A DNA stretch of 64,000 bases from Argopecten irradians (GCF_041381155.1 NC_091138.1:33411604-33475603); one strand, 5' to 3'. Counted from the stretch's first letter, positions 46,232 to 59,174 are shown. The notes: generated by a model not told the origin, from the sequence alone. Numbers and translations are program-made.

Positions 46232-49200
46232 TCATGAACTTGTGTCCAGACCAAGCAGCTCTTTGAAAGTTTCATTCATTGTGAATGACACAGCATACAT
46301 TGGCACACCCCTCATATAGTTTATACTCATCCCTCTGTACAGACCACGAAACACTCCATCTTCTCTGTACACCATCAACAGTATCTGGTACCACTTCCTA
46401 TCAACACAATACAGAAATATAGCTATTCATGTTATAAGAGCAGCCTTCTGCCACTGTCAACAAAATGTGTGTTTAATTTGTATAACATGTTTCCCAATGG
46501 ATTTAAAATAAATAAATATCTACACAGCAGGATCAAAGAGTATTCAAGCGAAATGTGTTCAACCTGTACAAAACCATATTCATTACAAGCTTAACATAAG
46601 CAAAAATACCTAATTAGCATGTAAACAACACGACACTTATCATGAAGGGAACTAACTATGAAAATGACAAAGAAAAAATATGTTAAACCTTCACATGTAA
46701 AATTGGTTTCTCAGTGATTTTATTTTGTAGTTTACCTTTTGTATTTGTGAGATTCTGGAAGCATTTTTGACAGTTGAACTCTCCTTCTCACCACATCTAG
46801 TGGGTACCTATAACACAAATGTCTATTAGGTTATTTCTATGTAGCTATAATATCACCAAAGTTTACTAATGTTACAGCACTGGGGTAATTTTCAACAAAG
46901 TAAAAACTAAGATAACTTACTTTAAAGACAATGTGACTAATTGACATTTTATATTGCATCTATTGGGATGATGCAAAAGCTGATAATAATCTAGCATTCG
47001 TGTTATTTCAGCAAGAAGATCACAAAGAGTTACTGTCCATTTCAATTGGAAATACTGGTACCACACAAACGTGCAAAACAAATGTTTTATCTGTAGAAAA
47101 AGCCTTAATTATGATATGTAGTCCATACTTATTTTCCAGGCAGCGTATTGTATCATGGATTTTCAATTTATGCATTCTAGTACTTACGCTAGAGTTTGTC
47201 CCATAGCTCCAGCAAACCCACCACAAAATATTTTGGCTGAGGTTCTCAGTACAAGTGTGTCTGGATTGTTGGGGTTGCTGCGACCAAGGTAGTCAGGGAA
47301 ATATTGTAAACACAATTCCTTCAATGTCTCAAAACTGTAGAATGAAATTCCTGAGAAAAAGAAAAGAAAATATTTTCTTTATATCAGAAACAAAGACATT
47401 TTACATACTATGATGCCAACATATATCTATACTGAACAGTTTAACGAAAGAAGAGTAATATGTCTTAAATAAATAAAACATAAAAATAAATCTTAAGGAG
47501 AGGGCGTGTATATTGTAAATAAAACCTTTGTTGGCAAAGGAAAGTTCTTACAAGTCACTTTGAAGGAATCCCTTTTAATGCATAAAATGCTGCACTAAAA
47601 TATGTGTATCTTTCATATATCCAATATGGTGATTGTGTAAACATCATTGCCTTTGCCCTAAAATTTGATTATGCAAAAAAAGTACCCAAAAGTATGCTTA
47701 CTAGTCAAAATCATTCATGACAATTGACATGAAAATATTTCTGTCTTAAAAGCATTGATAAAACAGTGGTATTGCATAAGACAAATATTTTTATAACTGT
47801 TGTTTGTTTCCTACTTGTTAGAACATGCTTGGGTTTAATTTTATTTTGTCTGATCAAAAACAAGGGTCTTTAAAGGATGAACCTGGATAAGAAGATGAGC
47901 AACACAGGAGCAGTGTTTCTTTTACCCTGTACAGGCTGGGGATATCTGCAATTTTACCGCTGTGGTATTTTTCAATCTCAATTCACAAGATCTTTGCTCA
48001 AGCTCACATTGGATAAGAGAAAAAGAATCATTCACCTTCTATGGGGTAAGACAGGAGACTTCAACCCTTGGGATAAGATTCTTTAGCTGTCAATTATGAG
48101 GCTTTGTTGAGTGTTTGTTTCCTACTTGTTAGAACATGCTTGGGTTTAATTTTATTTTGTCTGATCAAAAACAAGGGTCTTTAAAGGATGAACCTGGATA
48201 AGAAGATGAGCAACACAGGAGCAGCATTTCTTTTACCCTGTACAGACTGGGGATATCTGCAATTTTACCGCTGTGGTATTTTTCAATCTCAATTCACAAG
48301 ATCTTTGCTCAAGCTCACATTGGGTAAGAGAAAAAGAATCATTCACCTTCTATGGGGTAAGACAGGAGACTTCAACCCTTGGGATAAGATTCTTTAGCTG
48401 TCAATTACGAGGCTTTGTTGAGTGTTTGACAACTTAAGAATCTTACCCTGAGGGTTGAGATTCTCCTTTCTCTTACCCCGGACAGGGATATCCACAGTTT
48501 TAAATGGTGTGAGATTTTTCTATCTCACCCTAGGGTAAAGACAAGTTACACAAGATTTTTGCTCGTGCTCAACAATAGTATGACATCACAACAAAAGTAT
48601 CATGACGTCACCGTAATAGTATAATAACGTCACTACAACAATGAAATGATGTCACAAAGTCAAGACAGCGACTGTTTGAGGTCACGTCATCCTCGCTTGC
48701 ATAAGTGACACATTTATCAGAGACCCAAAGTGGTGCACGAGGTAAGAAAAAAAGAATCATTTACCCTCTTTGGGATGAGACAGGAGACCTCAACCCTCGG
48801 GGTAAGATTATTTTAAAGCTGTCAAACACTCAGCAAAGCCTCATGTTTGACAACTTAAGAATCTTACCCCTCAGGTTGAGATTCTCCTGTCTCACCCCAA
48901 AGGGAGTGAAAGATTCTATTAGTCTCACCCCAAAGGGTATGAAAGATTCTATAATGAAATCCAAAGAAAAAAATACCAACTAACGGTCAGTACCTGGCAA
49001 CTGCCCCATGTCTGTTTCAAACTTGCAAATCAGAGGTGGAAGCTGCTTATATTATGTCCAAACAGATTCAACCTCTATCACTGGATTATTTTTGTTTCCT
49101 GAACTTACCAGCATAAGGTACCATGCCTAGTAGTGTAGGTACCATCCCTCGATACAGAGCTGGAACTCCACCCTCGTGGAATCTAATGGACCGGAATGCG

Positions 49201-52200
49201 TCCACAAGACCAGTGTAAATATGTTCCCCGGATACCTGGAATGCCAGTCTGGCCCTCACCATGTCTAGTGGATATGTACACAGTACGGCTGTCAGGCCTG
49301 TAAAAAAGGCAGAATAGGCCTGTTAGTGACCACTAATTACTACTCTATATAACTTCAGTTATTTCCCAATACTACCACCTAAATGCTTTGACTCAACTTT
49401 TTGTTTTTGTTGTATAAGAGAGTTACTACAGTACAACTTGTCAAAACTTGCCCATTTCTATTCGAGATCCCTGTGTAATTTTACAACATTTTCCTTATTA
49501 ATTATAGTTATTAAAACCTTTATAAAACATGTATATAATGGCCAAATACCCTGCTCCAAAAGACATCCAGTCTAGATGAATTACACTGTAAAGCATATCT
49601 GGTCTCACCTGGGAGTTATCTCCCTTTATTCTTTCATAAACCATGTGAATGTTTTAAGTTTACCTACATAGTTTATTTGTCAACCACATTTTACATAAAG
49701 AGAAGTCTTAGATAATCTATGCCTGATGTCCTATTGATGTTATAACATTCTTGTCAATAATGTAATTTAAAATCAAAATTGTTAATGAAATGTAACATAA
49801 ACGTATAGACAATTATTTTTTTGGAGATGAAATTTTCACAATTTTGTTATCACGGTAGGGAATGTACGTCACAAACATTACTAAGAGAACAATGTAATGG
49901 CTGCTGTGAGGCCCGCCTTGCAGTAAGTTTACCTCTGTTTGTTTCTTTATCAATTATCTTATTAATAATCAATGCCAATTTAAAGTACTTTTAATTCATT
50001 CAAGATTCATCAGCTGTGAATGAATTTCTTACAGAATGTCCTGTTTTTTCAAGCATTCAAGGACAAACATTGTATGCTCATAGATCTAACATTGCTATCG
50101 TTAGGACTTCTACGTGGAAATGAAGCAAATTGACCCTAAATCCCCTTCTCTAGCATATTTAAATATTCTAAAATGATTGTAAGCCATACCAAACTCATTT
50201 AAAACAGTGTTTGCTAAATGAGCAAGAACAACTTGTATAAGAACTTTTGGAGGAGGAGGATACCGTTAGAACATAGAATTGCATGGCTAACGTCAGGACA
50301 CATTCATGTAAAGCAATATAAAAATTGTGTAAACCTGTTGTGTAAAAGATGTAGGCAGTGCTTGTTGAAATTTGAAGAAAACCCATAGCTGATGTAGCTT
50401 CTCTCCAAACATGCAATAGCTTACCGAACCAGCCTGAATAGGCATATGCAGATTCCCCAAAATAAAACAAGGCAAATGAATGTCGCTTATAAATGTGAAA
50501 AAATCACATTCACACCAAACTTTCGGAAACATTATGAGAAAAGGCACAAGCAGAAACATGGTTCATGCCATTCATGCTTTAAATCTAAAGACATGTCTGA
50601 CATAGCATAACGGCAGCCATTACGTTGTTCTCTTAGTAACGGTTTTTTACATTCCCTACTATGGTTATGATTGTGAAAATATTTAATCTTAAGAAAATAT
50701 TGCAGCATATATACTCTGGAAAACAAATCATTGAAAAATAATTTCTCATTTTCAATAAATTTGGAAAAATTTTAGTCCTGGTAAATATTCAGCTATACAG
50801 TATACAAATGACACGTACCTGCCAGCGAGCCTGAGGTCAGTCGAATTAGGTGGACATTACCTTCACTATGTAAATGTCTCAATGCCTGTGAGAGTAAAAA
50901 TCATATGAAAATAAAAATTTCCTTTTGACAATATTTATGCTATGCTCTATTATCTTGCATTTAATCTAGATTACATGCACCTTAATCATATTGTTATTAT
51001 CAATATTTATAAATCTGTCAACTTCTATGTTCGTATAGTCTTACGATTAGAGTCCACCAACTGATTTTATAATATGACTAAATTCTATATGTTTCACTGG
51101 TGATTATAATTTGTGAAAATAATTTGCCATGAAAAAGATTTGTCAAGTAAAATAGAACTTTTTAAACTGTAAAACACAATATCAAATTGCCATGAAAAAG
51201 TAGTGATTGAGGCATAAAAAAGGATTCTTGGGTTGCTTTCTCTAAATATTACTTTAAACCATCGCTTCATTCAAATAGTGACTATATAAAGATAAGTTAC
51301 TTTTAAGTACTAATTATTCTGTGTAATGAAATATTAAGCATTAAATGAAGCTTTTCACTAACACGTTTGTAGTTATTTCATTATATTGAATGATATGCAT
51401 CACCTGCTTGTAGAGGTCAAATGAAGTGAATTGGATAGCGGCATAGGGAAACATCCTGAGCATATGTACTCCGTTTCCTTTGTACAGGCTGAAGAAACCT
51501 TCTTTGTTCTTGACTTGTATCAATGAGGAAATTACACCTTAAACATACACTTGATATTCTAAAATCAAATATAGGTATCATATTTACTTATTGAAACATT
51601 AATTTATATGCTATAAAATTTCCATTCTATAATGGTAATAATTTTCTCGTATATCAATTATAAATGCATATAATATGACTACAAAATAAAATGTAATGAA
51701 TATAGAGATCAATTGATGCAGATTATGAGTTACTTTAGCACCATATGAGAGACCACTGGTCAGTTGATTTATTATCGATTGCTATTTTGCTGACTGTTTG
51801 AGACAACTACATTGTATGTTAATTATAATATTTATCATCATTCTTGGGTAATAATCATAACAGACATGTCAGAATTCATATTCAGAATTAGGATGTTCCT
51901 TGGAATTTACTACTATTAGCATACTTATTGATCATGAATAAGTTCAACAAGGACAGCAATATTGATTTTGTATTGTATCAATATATATAATTATGTGGAC
52001 ATTATCTGGTACAAATACTCTAACCTATGAGACTTTGATAATGATCGATCAATAAAACTTTCAATGTATGAGAAAAATTAATGCTCAAATATTTTTGCTT
52101 CAGCAATGAAACACTTGTGAAACATTTACGTCCTCATATCCACTGCATATATAATTTATCAGGTAGAATAAGGACTCGTACATGTGTAGGAGTAAACCGT

Positions 52201-52699
52201 TTTGTGCTCTAATATCAATATTTTGGATAGTGTTACCTAAATGTTTATAATGTTGATTATGAGCCTGTAAGAGGATTTTGATTCTGTCCAGAGGAGCAAC
52301 AGCAGTTTTAGCACAACATCCAGCAGCACCTGAAAAAAATAAACATGCATGGGTTAGATGTTATAAATATTAAATATAAAGTTCATAATTTCAGTTGTTC
52401 GTCAATTTCTTGCACTGCTTTTGACACTACTTTTGAGTTTTACTAGTTTTTTTCCCGATGAGAGGTCAGCTATGAAGTTTGAATAGTAGTGTGCATTGTG
52501 AGCATACTTTATAAAAAAAGTGAATACATGTACTTAAAACTTGTAAACATGGATTGCCTATTTCGAAAAACGGAATATCTGAATAAAAATGATAATGACA
52601 ACCATAATTTGGAAAATCATTAATTCCATACATCATACCTCCAGCTAGAAGTTTCTTTGCTAAATGGTTGAAGGATTGAGACTGTAGAGCATCAGACAT
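46232..52699 (-). CDS. SLC25A16: Mitochondrial solute carrier SLC25A16 (coenzyme A-linked carrier), eight coding exons
   Basis: Inner-membrane carrier orthologous to human SLC25A16 and yeast Leu5, a family linked to coenzyme A accumulation in the matrix. Minus-strand exons: 52699-52639, 52329-52237, 51537-51404, 50885-50819, 49297-49109, 47350-47188, 46807-46736 and 46397-46232. All introns are GT-AG and the phases agree. The 945-bp CDS encodes 314 aa (human about 332, with a longer N-terminus). Three carrier repeats are visible, with signature motifs PLDRIK (from residue 33), YPLDMVR (127) and YPLDVVR (237). LLQAHNQHYKHLG, EGFFSLYKGNG, CTYPLDMVRARLAFQV and GMVPTLLGMVPYAG closely follow human SLC25A16 rather than SLC25A42. 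The ATG has a favourable context (ACCATGT). Introns 4 and 5 carry transposon remnants. The gene is head-to-head with CAMLG. Confidence 0.95.
47801..48428. repeat. Two-copy 311-bp tandem duplication in SLC25A16 intron 5
   Basis: The segment starting TGTTTGTTTCCTACTTGTTA at 47801 repeats at 48112, exactly 311 bases later. Only about five to seven differences are seen (for example GCAGTGTTTC against GCAGCATTTC, and TTGGATAAG against TTGGGTAAG), so the duplication is recent. The unit includes part of the inverted-repeat element that continues to 48983. Each copy has a 69-codon frame with no known similarity. Confidence 0.85.
48429..48983. mobile_element. Inverted-repeat element cluster in SLC25A16 intron 5
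   Basis: Segments such as ACAGGAGACCTCAACCCT and GGGTAAGATT occur together with their inverses AATCTTACCCCTCAGG and TTGAGATTCTCCTGTCTCAC around TTGACAACTTAAGAATC. Related words also occur in the 311-bp units to the left. This looks like several palindromic MITE copies nested or tandemly arranged. Boundaries are approximate. Confidence 0.55.
48985..49065 (-). mobile_element. 3' fragment of a tRNA-derived SINE (minus orientation)
   Basis: On the minus strand: CAGCTTCCACCTCTGATTTG, a decayed box B (AAGTTTGAAACAG), GGGGCAGTTGCCAGGTACTG, CCGTTAGTTGG, then a T-rich tail. Same family as 30525-30640 and the head array at 40800. Confidence 0.55.
49831..50680. mobile_element. 850-bp element with about 70-bp inverted ends in SLC25A16 intron 4
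   Basis: Left end 49831-49904 (AATTTTCACAATTTTGTTAT, CACGGTAGGGAATGTACGTC, TAAGAGAACAATGTAATGGC) is matched in inverse at 50613-50680 (GCAGCCATTACGTTGTTCTC, TTAGTAACG, TTTACATTCCCTACTATGGT, TATGATTGTGAAAAT). Long terminal inverted repeats and no transposase indicate a non-autonomous DNA transposon. Superfamily unknown. Confidence 0.7.
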
Positions 52700-53126
52700 G
52701 GTTGTAAGTTATCAATGCTTGCTATCAACACCAATCGGAGGTTTCTTCGTAAACTAGTAAGTTTCCTTGAACTTGAACTAGATCAAATTATGTCAAGTCC
52801 CTAGCCATTGTCATGCTTGATCTTGTTCTTTGATGGTGGTTAGCTTGGGGTAATCATCGAAAATGGCTCTCAAGCATATGAAATCAAATGAAAGTTACAT
52901 ATGCCCGGAAGTTACCTGTGACATTGGAGTTATCCGCATTTCCGTAAATTTGTTGTCATTTATAAAAAAGAATTTACTTTAAAAAATTCATATAAGTTAA
53001 ACATAAAATGAATGTAACTTAAATACATTATATTCAGTATATCTTTAATGGTTTTATTGACAAGTGAAAGGTAAAGAGCAAGATATTTAAAATCATACGA
53101 AACTAAAATATATATTAACTTTCAAA
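52700..53126. promoter_or_regulatory. Shared divergent promoter of SLC25A16 and CAMLG
   Basis: The two start codons are 427 bases apart in head-to-head orientation. CCCGGAAGT at 52904-52912 is a good ETS/GABP-type site, common in housekeeping promoters. GAAAATGGCTCT near 52860 resembles a YY1 core. No TATA box is clearly placed. Both genes serve basic organelle functions, fitting a shared constitutive promoter. Shared regulation is inferred from arrangement. Confidence 0.6.
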
Positions 53127-55595
53127 ATGGCGGATCTTGAAGCACGAAGAGCAGCAAGAAATAGAAAAATATTGCAGAATCGTGAGAAACGTATGAATAC
53201 ATTGTATGGGCGGAAAGATACTGACACAGGTATGCAAAGACTTTTGATCCCAACATAACCTAAACATTTCCCTATTGTTTTAATGATTTAAAAAACATTT
53301 TCATCCGACATAAAACATACACTTTCAAACTTCAATGAACTTACTCTTCAGTTTGCGCAGCATCAATCTGAATTTTCCGACGATCTTGCTACATATGTAA
53401 CCCTCATTAATACTAGCCGGGGGCCTGATGGGCGAGGTCAAAAGGGATATATTTCGCTGTTACCATATAAACGACTTCTTCTCTGCAGCTAAGCATCTGA
53501 GAATATATGGTAGCATCCCTGGGGAAGGGATTCAAAATTATTATGATGCGGCTAACCCTCCAGGGCCTTAGGCGCGGGGCCAAAATGTTCAATTAGGCTA
53601 CTATTTTCATATCAATTACTTTCTCTCTAAAACTATGTATTGGATTGCAAATTTGTATGTTATCTATAGCATCATTATATTGTTGGGATTCAAAATTAAC
53701 AGATCATGGGGTCAATTTTGCTAATTTATTCAATTGTAAGAGTCTTTGCGATAATTGCTAAAAAAACAAAACAGGTGCGCGAAACAGGCTCTCTAGGCCT
53801 CTTGTCTGAGAAGGACCCCATTTATGTAATATATGTACCCAGTGCAAACCCTGTAATACATTGTACATGCAAACACATCAAAGCCTCCCAAGATACACAT
53901 GCAGTCATACATTATGCAATGCATCATATACAGGGAGGCTGTCATTAATAAGTGTAGCATAATCATTAAATCAACCAACCCAAAGTTTCATCATAAATGA
54001 AAATTACTGTATTCGACCCAATAAGTGTGCAGAGAAACCTATACAGGCTTCATATAGTTTCAGTCTGTTTTTAATTCGAGGTAAGTGAAAATAGCCTTAA
54101 AAAAGGGATAAGGGTAGCTTATTGGGTCGAAATTTGAATACAGTAATTATGTGAGGATGCGATTATTGAAAGATTGTTTTGACATGGTTCTCCTTATTAG
54201 TGATCTGTTGTTAACATATATAGTATAATGTTATTTTGTTTTATTTTTTAGGTGACGATCTGACATCATATGCAGAAAATAATTCTAAAGAATCAGAATC
54301 AGTACAGCAAGATATATATGGAAATAATGAAACTTCACCTGCAGTCACAAAACAGAAAAGAAATGATGATGATGTTGATTTATTAAACATATCCAATAAT
54401 AAGACCCGAGACTCGGAATCAATCTCTCACTTCTCTGATAACACTGTAACAAGGGAAGCTGGAGAAATTGCTTTCCCTTCAGGTATTAAAACCTCAGATA
54501 GACTTCATTCTCAGCAATCAGATACAGACACTGTGCGTCACAGAGCTACAAGGAACACCGTAAAGATCCAACAGTCAACCCTGCCTACGGAAAGTAAAAA
54601 ACCCAGTAAAGCACCATCTGTTGAAGAAGACATCAAACCCAGTTCTGCTACAGAGCGATCACCGCAGCATCAGTTCAATCTTCTCAGACTGGCCGGATGT
54701 GTATTTGTTGCAATCCTATCCAGAGTAGTGCTTCAGTTGGGAATAGGTCTCTTTTATTTTCAGGTAAATTTTCTTCTACATATAACTTATTCAACCCTAA
54801 AGACACATTTGAACTCTTCAAAATTCAACCATTGGAATAGTTCATTATGAATTTTCAGGGGTGAATGAGTAATACCTGGAGAAATATATATATACTTGCA
54901 TTACCGTCATTGTAAATCTATAGTACATTGTAATCAGTTAACACAGTTCACAAATGTAAAATGAATTTATTTTTTAGAATGATATCAAATCATGTTAATA
55001 AGTATTTATTTTGTAAGGTTTTTTAATTTCTAAAGCAAAAAATATGGTTAAAAGATACAAATGTCTGAACAGATTTAATTTAGATTTTTTAAAACACAAT
55101 TTTTTTTACATTTCAGACCATTGTCTTGCCATTTGCAGCACTACAAGGAGCACTGTATTACTACAAAATCAATTTTGTTAAGGTAAAGTCTTTAATAGGT
55201 AACATATGTTAAATCTGTTGTTTTAATACTATGGTATCGTTTTATGCCTGGATATTAATTGACTCTCATTTACTGTAAACCAACTTTCTTTTGTGATTGC
55301 TGAATTTTGTGACTTCCATTTTACAACAAGTTCGCGATGAAGGACACTGCCCTTTGGGCCTCTTATTTATTGCATGTTGATGATCTACATGTGTACACAA
55401 TAGTTCAATTGTTTGGATTCTTTTCAGGATATCCCCTACAAAGGAACAGCAATGTCTAGTGCCTTGATGTTGTGTGGTTTGAAGCCAGAAGTAATCACTA
55501 CCTATAATAAAATCATGGGCAACATAGCAGGAATATACGAAGACTTCTCCATTTACCTATTTGCATTCTTCTGCAGCAACATGCTCATGACATGA
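53127..55595 (+). CDS. CAMLG: CAMLG, ER receptor subunit for tail-anchored protein insertion, four coding exons
   Basis: CAMLG pairs with GET1/WRB in the ER membrane, captures GET3/TRC40 and inserts tail-anchored proteins; it is the animal counterpart of yeast Get2. Exons are 53127-53229, 54252-54763, 55117-55182 and 55428-55595, all GT-AG with matching phases, giving 282 aa (human 296). The N-terminus has the basic GET3-contact helix (ARRAARNRKILQNREKRMN, residues 6-24). A long polar, Ser/Asp/Glu-rich linker follows (about 35-175). Then come three membrane segments: about 177-204 (LLRLAGCVFVAILSRVVLQ), 206-221 (TIVLPFAALQGALYYY) and 262-282 (YEDFSIYLFAFFCSNML). The last exon has GLKPEVITTYNKIMG, matching the human GIPAEVINRSMDTYSKMG region. 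The start AAAATGG has strong context. The linker is poorly conserved, as usual for this family. Confidence 0.9.
54004..54146. mobile_element. 143-bp MITE in CAMLG intron 1
   Basis: The left end reads ATTACTGTATTCGACCCAAT AAG and the right end CTTATTGGGTCGAAATTTG AATACAGTAAT, forming inverted termini of about 25 bp with one small indel. No coding capacity. Confidence 0.75.
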
Positions 55596-57640
55596 GGGTT
55601 CGTAGTTTTGGGGTGTTTTTTTTTTTTTATAGTTATTTTGGTATAGAGATATTTATGTAACATATATATTGGAACTAGCATAATGAGATGAATGAAGGAA
55701 ATACACATGTTTTTGATGTTACTAGTCAACTTAAGAGTAATGTGTTAACTTTATGGTACCCCTAGATACTTGTATCATTAAATCACTAATTGTCATGAAA
55801 TTCAATGCTTGATCCCTTGGAATAATGTGGAATAATGCAGATGAGTCTTCTATGACTTTTGACATCATGATACAGTATTTTCATGATAAAACATACAGCA
55901 TTTGTGCATTATGTTGGTATATGCCAGTACACAATGAAGGGCAGGATTGCCCGGCAGCTATATCCATATTTTTAGGTCATCTGAACCGAAGGAATGTTTG
56001 GATTAACATTTGTCATTTTTCAAACAAAAAATGCTGGATATCTAAAAGCTCATCATGTTTGCTTGAGTATGGTTTAAGTAGGTCAGTCAATCTTGTCAAC
56101 AAAGGTCACACAAGAGATCAAGAAAAAAGGACTGCCAAGTGACCATTGTGGTACCCTGAGAATGTGGTTTTATTAACCCTTTCACCACTGTAGGCCATAA
56201 TGGACTCATCCAGATCAATTGATGGTGGAGTCTACTAAAGTTACATAGGGGTGAAAGAGTTAAGCAAGTGGTTGCTAAACAGACAAGTTTGACTGTACTG
56301 GTACATCATACTTTTAAAACAATATTTTTAATTTCTTGGTTATTTTACTTACATATTTTATCATGACATGGGACCATAAGCTCCAAATTCTCTGCTTATG
56401 CTTGCCATTGCCTTTTGTCATTTAGTTGGCCATATAAATCTCAAATCTTTATGTTTTTTGTTGAATATCAGCCATAAGTGAATGATGATTTGACAGTGGT
56501 AGGAATCATAATATGTGTTCACACTCTATGGACATAGGCATTAAATTGCTGGTTGTGCTATGAAAATGATCAATACATCGTTATAAGAGTTACAAAGTCT
56601 GACAAAAACCATTTAAAAATTATTTATTTCATAATTATTTTACTTTCTTTCAACTTTAGAAAAGTTTTGTTTAAGGAAAGTCTAACGCCATGAATTGCAG
56701 ATGGTACATTTATATCTCAATTGTAAACATGCATGTTGCCTATTATATCCCAATCATTTACCATATTTGCATGTATTGGAAAAGTGCTAAATTTGAATTT
56801 TTGTTTGTTTGTGACATAATGTTAATTATGTGATATCAACTGCCTAAAATAATGAACTATGAGAGACCCACTGCTATATGTTTGACTACTTAACTTGTGT
56901 GTTACTATTGACAGTACCATATATTGATAATGAACAAGCGTAAAGTGTATTGAGTTTATTTGTACAAATAAGTACCAGTATCATGAAATATACATGTAAC
57001 AAAATTGATTTATGATTTGTTATAAGCATGTTGATTTTAGATTAAGATCTTATAAACACTAACTTATTTTTGCCACAACTTTTAATAATTAACTATTCAA
57101 ATGTGGCAACGTTATTTCATGATTTATAGTCACAGTGGTATGTATGGTTCCTTTGTACCTTAATGTACACAGGATATCTTCATAGGGATGAAGTTTCTAA
57201 TCATTCACCAAATTCACCAAAATGGAATCGATTGCAAAAAAATTTGTTGGCTTACAGAAATTGGTGAAGCTTAAAAAATACCCAATTCATCAGAAATATT
57301 CAAATTTGATGTTAAAGACATTCAACAACAAGCACCAATTTAATATGTTCAAATTTCTTTTTGCTATACAAATAAACAGATTAAGGCTTAACTAAATAAT
57401 TGTGAAAAATGGCAGATGGGATTACATGGAGAAACTTCACTTTTGCAGAGTTATGCATTTTTAATGAGCATGCTGTTAAAGAATGGATTGCAAACCCTAT
57501 CCATAGACATTAATTAAGCTTATTGTTTTATTGGGGATCTTCTTAGGGATAATTGTATATTTTCTTTGTCAAAATACATAGTGATCTGTATTTGCATGTT
57601 GTTTTATATTTTAGAAAAAAGTTCAATAAATATTTAATTT
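55596..57640 (+). other. CAMLG: Probable 3' UTR and downstream region of CAMLG
   Basis: No further coding exon follows the stop at 55593-55595. An AATAAA at 57625-57630 is a plausible polyadenylation signal; a nearer one lies around 57368. The open frame of 105 codons at 55825-56142 has no similarity and looks like chance or repeat-derived. The transcript end is not certain. Confidence 0.35.
56173..56263. mobile_element. 91-bp TTAA MITE with CCCTTTCACC ends
   Basis: Starts TTAACCCTTTCACCACTGTA and ends GGGGTGAAAGAGTTAA, inverted termini bounded by TTAA at both ends. The middle also folds (CAATTGATGG region). TTAA bounds suggest mobilisation by a piggyBac-type transposase. Probably within the CAMLG 3' UTR. 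Confidence 0.65.
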
Positions 57641-57828
57641 AGTAGGAAATGGTCTTGTGTTATTATTCCCTTAATCAAATATCATACTACATGTACAGTA
57701 ATATTAAAGAAATGATGCATCTGTAAGTGGTGGAAAGCGAGAATTTTGGAGAATTTTGGGATTCCTTAAATTTTTGTGAAACTGTCTGTATGGGCCCAGG
57801 TAACATTACTATTGTTGAGTTTTTTAGC

Positions 57829-59161
57829 CCACCATCATGGTGGGCTATTCAAATCGCCTTTCGTCCGTGGTCCGTCGTCCGTCCGTCCTCCTCCGTCCGT
57901 CCGTCCGTCCGTTAACAATTCTTGTTACCGCTATTTCTCAGAAAGTACTGAAGGGATCTTTCTCACATTTCATATGTAGGTTCCCCTAGGACCCTAGTTG
58001 TGCATATTGCATTTTGGGACCGATTGGTCAACAAGATGGCCGACAGGCGGCCATCTTGGATTTTGATAGTTGAAGTTTGTTACCACTATTTCTCAAAAAG
58101 TGCAGAAGGGATCTTTCTCAAATTTCATATACAGGTTCCCCTAGTACCCTAGTTGTGCATATTGCATTTTGGGACGGATCGGTCAACAAGATGGCCGACA
58201 GGCGGCCATCTTGGATTTTGATAGTTGAAGTTTGTTATCGCTATTTCTCAAAAAGTGCAGAAGGGATCTTTCTCAAATTTCATATGTAGGTTCCCCTAGG
58301 GCCCTAGTTGTGCATATTACATTTTGGGACCGATCGGTCAACAAGATGGCCGACAGGCGGCCATCTTGGATTTTGATAGTTGAAGTTTGTTACCGCTATT
58401 TCTCAAAAAGTGCTGAAGGGATCTTTCTCAAATTTCATATACAGGTTCCCCTATGACTCTTGTTGTGCATATTGCATTTTGAGACTGATCGGTCTACAAG
58501 ATGGCCAACAGGCGGCCATCTTGGATTTTGATAGTTGAAGTTTGTTACCGCTATTTCTCAAAAAGTGCAGAAGGGATCTTTCTCAAATTTCATATAAAGG
58601 TTCCCCTATGACTCTTGTTGTGTATATTGCATTTTGGGACTGATCGGTCAACAAGATGGCCGACAGGCGGCCATCTTGGATTTTAATACTTAAAGTTTGT
58701 TACCGCTATTTCTCAAAAAGTGCTGAAGGGATCTTTCTCAAATTTCATATATAGGTTCCCCTAGGACCCTTGTTGTGCATATTGCATTCTGGGACTGATC
58801 GGTCGACAAGATGGCCGACAGGCGGCCATCTTGGATTTTGATAGTTGAAGTTTGTTACCGCTATTTTTCAAAAAGTGCAGAAGGGATCTTTCTCAAATTT
58901 CATATACAGGTTCCCCTATGACTCTTGTTGTGTATATTGTATTTTGGGACTGATCGGTCAACAAGATGGCCGACAGGCGGCCATCTTGGATTTTGATACT
59001 TGAAGTTTGTTATCGCTATTTCTTAGAAAGTACTATAGCGATCTGTCTCAAATTTTATATATAGTGTGTTTGAAAAAGTTTGAAAAGCAGGGAAAGATCC
59101 CTCTTTCCATTGTCAGACATAGATCATTCTTAGTTGGGTGCCAAGATCCCTCTGGGATCTA
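57829..59161 (+). mobile_element. Palindrome-ended, tandem-core element (Helitron/Helentron-like), left copy
   Basis: The 5' end is a hairpin (AGCCCACCATCATGGTGGGC T) followed by ATTCAAATCGCC and a CCGT(C) microsatellite (57863-57912). The body is about 7 tandem units of roughly 155 bp (CTATTTCTCAAAAAGTGC, TTCATATACAGGTTCCCCTA, TTGTGCATATTGCATTTTGG, AAGATGGCCGACAGG, CGGCCATCTTGGATTTTGAT). The 3' end is unique (GGGAAAGATCCCTCTTTCC) and finishes in the hairpin AGATCCCTCTGGGATCT. ATTGTTGAGTTTTTT occurs on both sides (57813 and 59162), perhaps a target duplication. Bivalve Helitron-like elements with tandem cores of this size are known. There is no coding capacity; the short frames are by-products. 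Confidence 0.65.
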
Positions 59162-59174
59162 TTGTTGAGTTTTT

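Noticed and set aside
49831-50680. Coding gene within SLC25A16 intron 4 (frames of 80-90 codons)
   Set aside because: The frames lie between long inverted termini of a mobile element and show no known similarity.
46232-52699. Assignment to SLC25A42 instead of SLC25A16
   Set aside because: The segments LLQAHNQHYKHLG, RLAFQVSGEHIYTG and PTLLGMVPYAG, and the spacing of the third repeat, follow SLC25A16 much more closely.
55825-56142. 105-codon plus-strand frame after CAMLG
   Set aside because: It lies in the probable 3' UTR, has no splice context or recognisable domain, and its composition is ordinary.
57863-57912. Telomere-like or functional CCGTC repeat
   Set aside because: It is a short microsatellite inside the tandem-core element and does not match a telomeric hexamer.
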